From Fischerella thermalis PCC 7521 (GTDB lineage: Bacteria > Cyanobacteriota > Cyanobacteriia > Cyanobacteriales > Nostocaceae), in contig NZ_AJLL01000100.1 of assembly GCF_000317225.1 (NCBI RefSeq), positions 1 to 64,000 on the forward strand: a stretch of DNA of 64,000 nt, given 5' to 3'. The translations under genes and the position numbers were made by a program. A model generated the notes under the pieces. That model searched no databases and had not been told where the DNA came from. It saw only the letters and a program-made list of their open reading frames with translations. Positions 18,101 through 25,300 of the stretch are shown piece by piece. Each line of letters begins with the position of its first letter. The stretch's first letter is position 1.

Positions 18101-19702
18101 AAAATCTGTAATGTATGCGCCTAATGGCGGTTTCCCGTCAGCTAAACCATATTTTTTCAATAACTCTGTTTGCTTTTCTACCCCGTACCATCTTTGAGGA
18201 GGTAAGGGAATAAAATGTTGTTTACCTTCGTAAATACTGCGTTCAAAAGCATCTAAACCATCGCAGCCACCAAAAAAGGCATCCATCCCGACAATGGCAA
18301 GCTTGGCTGGGTGTAAGGCTTCTTGTGGTGTGATTGGTTCTGTTGTATTTCCTTGCTCTAAAATCATGTGGGCATTAGTTCCGCCCAAACCAAACGCACT
18401 GATAGCAGCGCGTTTTACTGGTTGATTTCCCGGCCAATTGGTGGTGCTGGTGACAATTTGTTGCGGTGAGACAACACTGTTGCCGACACCCATCGGTTCT
18501 GTAATATTGATTGTGGCTGGAATCACACCATTAGACATACTCATCAGCACTTTAATTAAGCTAACGCTGCCAGCAGCTGTGAGCAAGTGACCAACGTTAG
18601 ATTTCACAGAACCGAGTAAAGGTGTGGCTTGGTATTTACCGAAGAAGTTTTCTATGGATTGGAACTCGGTGGTATCGCCTAACAATGTCCCCGTAGCATG
18701 GCACTCCATGTAATCAATTTTGTTAGGACTGATTTGTGCTTCTTGGTAGGCGCGTTCAAAAGCAAGAGTTTGTCCTTTGGAATTGGGGCTGAGTAAGTGT
18801 TTACCCCGACCATCATTGGAAAGACCGTTACCTGTGATCGTCGCATAAATGCGATCGCCATCTCTTTTGGCATCACTATATCGCTTCAGTACCACCATCC
18901 CTGCACCTTCCGCAGTCAGCATCCCCCGCGATAATTTATCTAAAGGACGGCTAATATCATTATTCTCCGGATATCCTTGAATACCGGAAAACAACATTCT
19001 AATAAATAGCGGATCTGCACAGCTGATACCACCTGCTAACATCAAATCAGCTTTGTGTGTCCACAAATAATGGGATGCCAGCCTGATAGCATACTGTGGT
19101 GATGAACAGGCAGCATCGATACAAAAATGTATATTTGATAGTGAGAAAGCTTGAGCGATAATTGCAGCTGGTAAGCCTGATATCATCGCATTATAAAATG
19201 AAGCTTGCTCAGAAGAATATAAACTAGCTAAATCAAATTCTTGCTGTTGTATGAGTTCTCTGATTGCTGGTGTGAGAACTTGCTGATAAATGGGTGCAAA
19301 TAGTTGATTAGATGCTTTGGTGGGGAGGGAGAGTGTACCTAATATGACTCCACATTGAGAGAGAACAGATTCTTGATTTAAGTAACCACTATGTTGCAAA
19401 GCTTGTTTGGCAACATGCAGTGACCATTTAAAGGTATTATCTAGTTTTTCTAGTAATTCTGCTGGTAGTTTGTAGCCAGTAGAATCAAATTGAAAATCAC
19501 GGATGAATCCGCCTTTAAGGGAGTAGATTTTATCTGGTTTGCCTTTGGTGGGTTCGTAAAATATTTGTGGATCTACCCCTAGTTCTTCAGAAGTTATGGA
19601 TGATGTGGAATCTTTTTTTTGGATAAGGTTTTGCCAGAATTCTTCAGGATTTTTGGCGTCGGGAAATAGGCATGAGAATCCGATAATGGCGATTTTTTCC
19701 AC
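15110..19702 (-). CDS. hglC: HglC: ketosynthase - chain-length factor - acyltransferase protein
   Basis: About 1530 residues from GTG 19702 (AGGAG eight bases upstream); the longer GTG at 19735 has no ribosome site. Domain 1 is an active ketosynthase: DAACSS Cys (about 196), ECHATGTLLGD His (about 334), KSNVGHLLTAAG His (about 367). Domain 2 (about 465-900) is a ketosynthase copy in which the Cys region reads TITAGENSTFK, so it is a chain-length-factor type. Domain 3 (about 1000-1340) is an acyltransferase with GYSLGETSMM (Ser about 1141). The C-terminal 180 residues are low-similarity linker. The layout matches PfaC-like KS-CLF proteins of PUFA synthases. It should elongate and set the length of the C26-C32 chain with HglE, HglD and the enoyl reductase. 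Confidence 0.88.
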   Translation of the reverse strand: MEKIAIIGFSCLFPDAKNPEEFWQNLIQKKDSTSSITSEELGVDPQIFYEPTKGKPDKIYSLKGGFIRDFQFDSTGYKLPAELLEKLDNTFKWSLHVAKQALQHSGYLNQESVLSQCGVILGTLSLPTKASNQLFAPIYQQVLTPAIRELIQQQEFDLASLYSSEQASFYNAMISGLPAAIIAQAFSLSNIHFCIDAACSSPQYAIRLASHYLWTHKADLMLAGGISCADPLFIRMLFSGIQGYPENNDISRPLDKLSRGMLTAEGAGMVVLKRYSDAKRDGDRIYATITGNGLSNDGRGKHLLSPNSKGQTLAFERAYQEAQISPNKIDYMECHATGTLLGDTTEFQSIENFFGKYQATPLLGSVKSNVGHLLTAAGSVSLIKVLMSMSNGVIPATINITEPMGVGNSVVSPQQIVTSTTNWPGNQPVKRAAISAFGLGGTNAHMILEQGNTTEPITPQEALHPAKLAIVGMDAFFGGCDGLDAFERSIYEGKQHFIPLPPQRWYGVEKQTELLKKYGLADGKPPLGAYITDFEIDTVSSKIPPNELEKLNQQQLLLLKVAERALKDAGIKEGANVAVIIATETEFSAHHLQQRWNLAWQIKEGLIAREISLPTDKVDQLETIIKDGMHHPVESSEYVSYIANIMASRISSLWDFTAPVFTITAGENSTFKVLEVAQHLLTTGEAEAVLVGAVDLAGGMENVLLRNQRAAINSGANTLSYDQKVNGWMVGEGAGAIVLKLHETAKKASDRIYAAVDAISFVQDSLGKSNAKAVHQVSQQALLMAGIKPSEVNYLEVYGSGNKEEDAAEITGLLQAYPGNANDLNCAIGSIKANIGHTYTASGIASLIKTALCLYYRYIPATPNWTGVKGKELWQSRELISPSPFYVATESRPWFLDKQATKRIAAINSIGIDGTYAHVILSEEPEQQERSSRFLQQTPFYLLPITGRDRTDLLTQLDTLENTINNGTSLANTANLAFANYKLDATANYILVILAHNQNELTREIAAARKGIDNAFAKQEDWQTPLGSYFTAKPLGKRGGVAYVYPAAVNSYLGIARKLFRLFPNILDDIAIKELQNLVADISRVVFPRSLNKLSSRQLETLEQQFLDDPLAIFDVDMLFTRFITQIIRDQFQVKPEFVFGYSLGETSMMSAVGIWDNFTQGIRALHASPLFANRLSGAKNAVREYWQLPPTHDNNLWANYVLMTTPSQVREYLKHEKRVFLTQINTPEEIVIAGQPAACERIIQILGCNAFRAPFDHVIHCEAMRSEYNEIARVNTLPIQKNLPNVTLYSAAEYGPMRIDSGAIANSIATGLSQQLDFPRLVNRVYDDGARIFIETGAGNICSRWIDKILAHKDHITVPLNRRGLDDHSGLIKALAKLVSHQVSIDISPLYTQVTETNKKSKLTLKKVTLGGQSITDKILTQQNKQLFCNISTTTTKSQPINPPATQPEEMPIQNIMDNSLEPKAEVQFVESTQPITILSQSHYQQLNANNFRVHKTHDAFLQSRQEFSKQISELIQLQLACAENLLSE

Positions 19703-19753
19703 GGGGTAACTCCTAAGTCTGAATGCTTTAAACACAGGGGGTAAACAGAGTTT

Positions 19754-21493
19754 TTATGCTTTTGGTTGCATTAATTTGGCTGGGAAGATGATACCTTTAC
19801 CTCCGAGAAGTTGTGAGTAGATTTTTCCTTGTTTGTCGTGTACGAAGAAATCGGCAATGACGCCTGTTTGGGTTTTACTTTTAACTTCACAGGAGACGTA
19901 GAAGGATTGGTTATAGGGAATTTTGGCAAATTGTTCATATTTTTCTTGTTGTCCTGGTAGACAGATTTCTTGATGGTAATGATGTAGCCAAATCCATAAG
20001 GGATGGGTACTTAAATCGGTTGTGAATCCATTGATCCAATAGGCTGGAAATTGGCCTTGTTTGGTTTTGTCGATTTCTTTCCAAAAACATTCAACGGTGA
20101 TTTTCTCAGGAGTAATATTTATGACTCTTTTAAGTTGTTGAAAAGACGGGCCATGAAATAATGCTGATTCTCCTGTTTGATAAAAGTCTTTACCTGTGGT
20201 GGTGATGATGTTATCTTCTACAAGGTTCAGTTTTTCATAGATGGGGGCGGGAGGAATATCACGCAGGAGTTTAACTTGGGTACTGAAGTGATATATGGTT
20301 TTACCTTCTGGTGTTTTACTCCAGATTTTGCACAGGAAATTTATTTCGTGATGATCGAGATTTTTGGATGTTTCTTGTAAGTCGAGAATGTATTCATCTG
20401 CGAGGGTTTCGTTAAAGGTAATTCCTTTGAAGATGCGGAAGTCTGTGCTACTGAATGCTTTATATCCTGGATATAATTTTTCGCAAACATCAGACATCCA
20501 TGACACTGCACAGGTAGCAGGTAAAACCGGATTCCCAGCAATGACATGATCGTGTAGGAAGGGATTTGCTGCAAGTGTAAGTTTGCGACGGATGCGATAG
20601 GTACGAAGTTCAGAATCTAGAGGCGCAGCAGGTGTGGGCATGGGGCTGCCGATGACCACTTGTGTGGTATTGTGATGAACAGGATGCAGTTCTCTAACTA
20701 ACATTTGTGTTCCTGCTTCTACTGGGATAATATCAATACCCCGGCGGGCGAATTCTTTTTTCAATTCTGGTGTCACCATACCGCTATCCCAACCTCCCCA
20801 ATTGATGGCGACGACGTGACATTGGGGATATTTTTGCTTGAATAAGTGGGCTGATTTGTTGAGAATTTCGTTAGCGATCGCGTAATCAGATTGTCCGATG
20901 TTACCGTAAAAACCAGTTACGGAAGAGAACAAAACTAAATGTTCTATCTGGCTAGGTTTGACACAAGCTAAAATATTTTCTAGCCCTTGAACTTTGGCTG
21001 TATAAACTTTTTCAAAATCCTGTTCTGTTTTCTTTTCAATCAATTTATCAGCCAAATTACCAGCACCATGAATGATGCCTGTAATTTCACCCATACGTTC
21101 AACAGTAGCAGTAATTTTTTGATTCAAAGCTAAAGTATCAGTGACATCTACACTAATATATTCAGCCTCTCCACCTGCTTGTTGAATTGCTGCTAATGTT
21201 TCTTTAATTTCTCGACTTGATGCTAGTTGATTATATAATTTTTGTACACTCATGGGTGTGGGTTTCTCTCCAGTGGAAAGAAGATATTCCATGATGCGTT
21301 TTTTTAATGTTGCTTCATCAAAACAATTGTGAGCAAAATCAGGTTCTGTTTCTAAAAGTTCCGAACGTCCTAGCAAAATAAACTTACAAGGATGCTGCTG
21401 TGCTAATTTAATGACACACTTAGCTGTAATTCCCTTAGCACCACCACTAACAAGAAAAACAGATGCGGGGCGAATATGACTTGCTGTAATCAT
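19754..21493 (-). CDS. hglD: HglD: ketoreductase - dehydratase protein
   Basis: 579 residues. Residues 8-275 are the catalytic half of a PKS-type ketoreductase: VFLVSGGAKGITAKCVIKLA, CKFILLGRSEL, GEAEYISVDVTD, ITGIIHGAGNLADKLIEKK, HLVLFSSVTGFYGNIGQSDY with catalytic Ser and Tyr. Residues 300-570 are a hot-dog dehydratase with the H-x3-G-x4-P motif in HDHVIAGNPVLP (His about 313) and ESALFHGPSFQQLK. The structural half of the ketoreductase seems to be the C-terminus of HglE instead. Reductase and dehydratase steps would process the beta-keto chain, and incomplete processing would leave the hydroxyls of the glycolipid. ATG 21493 has GAGGAT upstream. The next gene, hglC, starts about 50 bases after the stop. 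Confidence 0.88.
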   Translation of the reverse strand: MITASHIRPASVFLVSGGAKGITAKCVIKLAQQHPCKFILLGRSELLETEPDFAHNCFDEATLKKRIMEYLLSTGEKPTPMSVQKLYNQLASSREIKETLAAIQQAGGEAEYISVDVTDTLALNQKITATVERMGEITGIIHGAGNLADKLIEKKTEQDFEKVYTAKVQGLENILACVKPSQIEHLVLFSSVTGFYGNIGQSDYAIANEILNKSAHLFKQKYPQCHVVAINWGGWDSGMVTPELKKEFARRGIDIIPVEAGTQMLVRELHPVHHNTTQVVIGSPMPTPAAPLDSELRTYRIRRKLTLAANPFLHDHVIAGNPVLPATCAVSWMSDVCEKLYPGYKAFSSTDFRIFKGITFNETLADEYILDLQETSKNLDHHEINFLCKIWSKTPEGKTIYHFSTQVKLLRDIPPAPIYEKLNLVEDNIITTTGKDFYQTGESALFHGPSFQQLKRVINITPEKITVECFWKEIDKTKQGQFPAYWINGFTTDLSTHPLWIWLHHYHQEICLPGQQEKYEQFAKIPYNQSFYVSCEVKSKTQTGVIADFFVHDKQGKIYSQLLGGKGIIFPAKLMQPKA

Positions 21494-21658
21494 AAATTAT
21501 CCTCACGCAAAAAATTATGAATTTGAGTTATGAATTATTACAATAAATCCTGGAGATTCCTTTTGAAATACTCTTAAATCACAAAACTATTAATACTAAT
21601 CAAACATCTGTGTTCATCAGTGTGCATCGGTGTTCGCATAACATCAAAACCTTAAATA

Positions 21659-22147
21659 CTAATAGATATAACTAACCGTATCACGCCTATTACCAGGAGT
21701 TTTTTGAGGTGAAGGTTTAAAAGCGATCGCCATCATTAAAAACATCACCATCATGATCGCTATGATTATTGGTAAAGGAACAAAACTATTCTCTAGAGAT
21801 GTGGAACTCAAACTTGAGCTTACAGTCTCACTTGATTTGAGATTAGAAGATGAACTCAAATTAGAATTAATATCAACCAGCCTAATATCACCAAGGTCTT
21901 TCTGTTTTGGTGACAATTTTATCAAAGAGTTATAACTTTTATAACCATTGGCTTGAATAGATAATTGAGCCTGCAATGAATTACTATTATTAAAGTTAAT
22001 AGTTAATCTATATATTCCTTCTAAATCTGTGTAGGTAATCAAGGTATTACCTTCATAGGTTAATAAAACTTTAGCCCTACTAATTGGGGCTTGTTTTTTT
22101 TGGTCAATAACACGGCCAAGATAGGTAATTGTTTGATGCTTGGACAT
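21659..22147 (-). CDS. Membrane-anchored carboxypeptidase-regulatory-like protein within the hgl operon
   Basis: 162 residues from ATG 22147. An apparent longer form to 22291 would translate C-rich satellite DNA (PTPHTPPTFPTPPTP) and is rejected. Residues 8-75 form a small beta-sandwich of the carboxypeptidase regulatory/CarboxypepD_reg type: TYLGRVIDQKKQAPISRAKV, ITYTDLEGIYRL, LSIQANGYKSYNSLIKLS. A Ser-rich linker leads to one C-terminal membrane helix (IIIAIMMVMFLMMAIAFK), with a short tail ending in TVSYIY. Such domains are usually non-enzymatic binding modules. Its place between hglE and hglD suggests a role in assembling or anchoring the synthase; that is inference. It may correspond to one of the small hgl-operon genes (hglF/hglG) of Anabaena. 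Confidence 0.65.
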   Translation of the reverse strand: MSKHQTITYLGRVIDQKKQAPISRAKVLLTYEGNTLITYTDLEGIYRLTINFNNSNSLQAQLSIQANGYKSYNSLIKLSPKQKDLGDIRLVDINSNLSSSSNLKSSETVSSSLSSTSLENSFVPLPIIIAIMMVMFLMMAIAFKPSPQKTPGNRRDTVSYIY

Positions 22148-22149
22148 AT

Positions 22150-22335
22150 CTTTAGTGGGAGTGGGGGGAGTAGGAAAAGTAGGGGGAGTGTGAGGAGTGG
22201 GGGAAGTGTGAGGAGTAAAAAAATATTTTATCCTTGTAATTCTCATACCCCTCACACCCCTCATACTCCTCATACCTCTCATACCCCACACTACGGGAAG
22301 CCACTTGCGTGTCTACACACCTCTCACATCCCATG
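22150..22335. repeat. C-rich/G-rich satellite between hglE and the small operon protein
   Basis: 22160-22220 is GTGGGGGGAGTAGG-like and 22250-22300 is CATACCCCTCACACCCCTC-like, the two halves being roughly inverted. This gap of about 190 bases inside the operon holds no gene. Similar strings lie at 5890-5975, 29075-29140, 30730-30770, 35540-35580 and inside hglE. Confidence 0.65.
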
Positions 22336-22337
22336 TC

Positions 22338-25300
22338 TTATCTATCGGGTACGCTAACCAAAGTTACTCTTCCCTGGGAACCATAGGCTACTTCGGTAAG
22401 ATAACGATTGGGGTCGTGAAGTTCAGCAACGATGTACTGTGCTGATGTTTCAGCGCTAAAATCAGGACTAAGGTCTATTGCCCGACAATATACTTTTGGC
22501 CACTCCCAAATCATGGTTTTGGTTAATCCAAATAAACCTGCACCAATCGCCCCGAAGTTAACTTTGTGTTCTACTCCAAAAGCCCCATCTAAACGTGCTA
22601 CGGTACAGAAACAGCTGCGTCCGTGATTAGCTGCTGCGTTGAGAGATTTTTTCAGATGTTTGGCTATGAAGAAAACTTGCTTAATAATCGCTTTTTCTTC
22701 TGGGAAATAGGCAACACTACTGTTATGGTTCGCCTGGAAGACGGGGTGAATGTGAATAAATGCGCCAACGTTACCGTAATGAGTAGCGATCGCTGCTAAT
22801 TGTTGTTGTAAATGTTCCTCTGTTGCATCTTGTAAGGTAACGCGATTCACACCTGCTGGTAAGGGCGATTTTTCGGGAACGAGGGATGGAGGTAACTTTA
22901 AGACTACTACTTTCCATCCCCGTTGATTCAGTAATTCTGCAACTTTGGTGGTAGTGAGGGAACCATCGTCGGTGATGAGGGCGATGTGTCCCTCTGGTAT
23001 GGGGAATTCCCAAAAGTCTGGTGGAGGCAGAATTTGCAGCTTGGCTGGACGACGTTGGACGTTGGGTACTGACTCGTCTAGCTGGTTAACAGATTCATGC
23101 TGCTGCTTTTTTTTTTCAGCCCCAGCTAGTTTCTGGAGGTACTCAACTATTTGACCGATGGTGCGTAGTTCTGCTAGTTCTTCTACATTACTCGGTTTCG
23201 GTAGGTCGGGGTATTTTTCTTGTAACGCCCCCATGATTTCTACCCGTTTGATTGAGTCAATTCCCAAGTCTGCTTCCATGTCCATGTCGAGTTCTAACAT
23301 CTCGACTGGATAACCTGTTTTTTCGCTAGTAATAGCTAACAGAGTTTCAGCTAAGTTACTTAAGTCAACCTCTGCTGTGGAAGTTGCTGTTTCCGTAACA
23401 GTGATGATTGGTTCGGCGGCGACTGCGACACTTTCGCTAACTGCGGTGGAGTCGTTGCTGAATTCAGGTACACCAGAGGAGAGGTCGGGTGTGGGGGATG
23501 GGGAGGTGGGGAGGTGGGGAGTAAAAATACTTTCTATGTTGTTTCCCTTGTCTTTCTTATCCTCCACTGATGCGGGGGTAAAAACTAACGATTGTAGATA
23601 CTGGACGATTTGACCGATGGTACGTAGTTCCGCCAGTTCTTCTACATTACTTGGCTTGGGTAGGTCGGGGTATTTTTCTTGCAACGCACCCATGATTTCT
23701 ACTCGTTTGATCGAGTCAATTCCCAAGTCTGCTTCCATGTCCATATCGAGTTCTAGCATCTCGATGGGATAACCAGTTTTTTCGCTGGTGATGGCTAGCA
23801 AAGTTTGATCTAAATCAGATAGATCAATGGTTGGTGCTGGTGTTGCTGATGGTGTGCTGACGGTCGGTGTCGCAGAGGTGGGGGGAGTGGGGGAAGATAG
23901 AGAGGTGTTTTCTTGTGTTGTTTCTTTGACTGGTTTGACTTCTGTTACTTGTGTGACTTCTTTGATAATTTTAACTTCTTCTGGTGTCCCTATTTTCCCA
24001 TTTGTAGAAATTACTGGTTGAGTAGTTGCACCTTCGTTGATGAGTTGGGAGTATTCTTGCTGAACGAGTTGAAAGAAGTTTTTGGTGTATTCTACCTGTT
24101 CTTTGAGATATTGCTCATGAATACGTAGGGTTTCACCTTGTTGGGCGTGAAACTGCATCATGCTACGGTCTAAGCTTTCGATGATGCTTGGTTTCAGCTT
24201 GGCTGCATCTGCTGAATGTTTGCCGTTAGCAAGCAGGGAATTCTGCTGCTGCATCAGTTGGAAGAAGGTTTTGGCATATTCCATCTGATGGCTGAGATAG
24301 TGGGAATGAACTTGTAAATTTTCGCTTTGATTTTGTTGAAATTGTGTCAGGACGTATTCTAAGCTTTCTAAAACTCTTTGGTAATTTACAAGTTTGTCTG
24401 GGATTTCTGACTGCATGGGGGAGTGGGGAGCGGGGAACTCGGGAATGGGGAGATGGGGAGTGTGGGAGGTAGGGATTAGAGATTGGGAATTACCGTTACT
24501 TTTTATTTCTTTCCCTTGAACCATCTGAACTGTGTCTTTTACTGAGTGCGTTTGTTTGCTGTGTCCGTTAGTGCCGTTAGTTTGTGGTAATGCGATCGCA
24601 GGAGTGGCAACAGGAGTAGAATTTACGGTTATGGTTGTTTCACTGGGTTGCAATTTCACTGTTTGCCCATTGTGCAATGCTTGCTCAAATGCCATTTTCG
24701 TTTTGTCTGATACGTAGTTACTACCGCATAATTTAACGTTCAAACCTTTGTTTTTCGGCGGTTCAGCAATTACTGGTGGTAGTTGGTAGGGGTCGAGGTT
24801 TTTCAGAGACATACCCGCAACACGCAGTTGTACGGCGGCTTCGCGCAAAGAATGATCGCTGTTCTTTTGGGCGCTGGGGTTGAGTGCGATCGCCATATGG
24901 GGGCGATCGCCTAAGATATCTTTGATTAAGTTGGTAAGAATATTTCTTGGCCCAAATTCCACGAAGCAGTAACCCCCAGCTGCGTAGATATTTTCGATCT
25001 CCTGCTTAAATAGTACGGAGTTAGAGAGGTGGGTTTCGAGAGTTTTTTGAATTAATGCAGGTTCTTTGGGATATTCCTTACCTGTAACGTTGGTGTAAAC
25101 AGGGATTTGGGGAATTTGGAAGGTAACATTTTTAATGGCGATCGCAAAGGATTTTTGCGCAAAGGCAATTAGCGGTGTATGGAAAGCTGCGGATACTGGT
25201 AGGGAAACGGCTGCATATCCTTGTTTGTGTAATGCATCCTTTACTTGGGTAATGGCATTCGTGGGACCTGCTAAGACGACTTGGCAGGGTGAATTAAAGT

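Noticed and set aside
22148-22291. N-terminal extension of the small hgl-operon protein
   Set aside because: It translates C-rich satellite (PTPHTPPTFPTPP) and precedes a natural ATG at the domain start.
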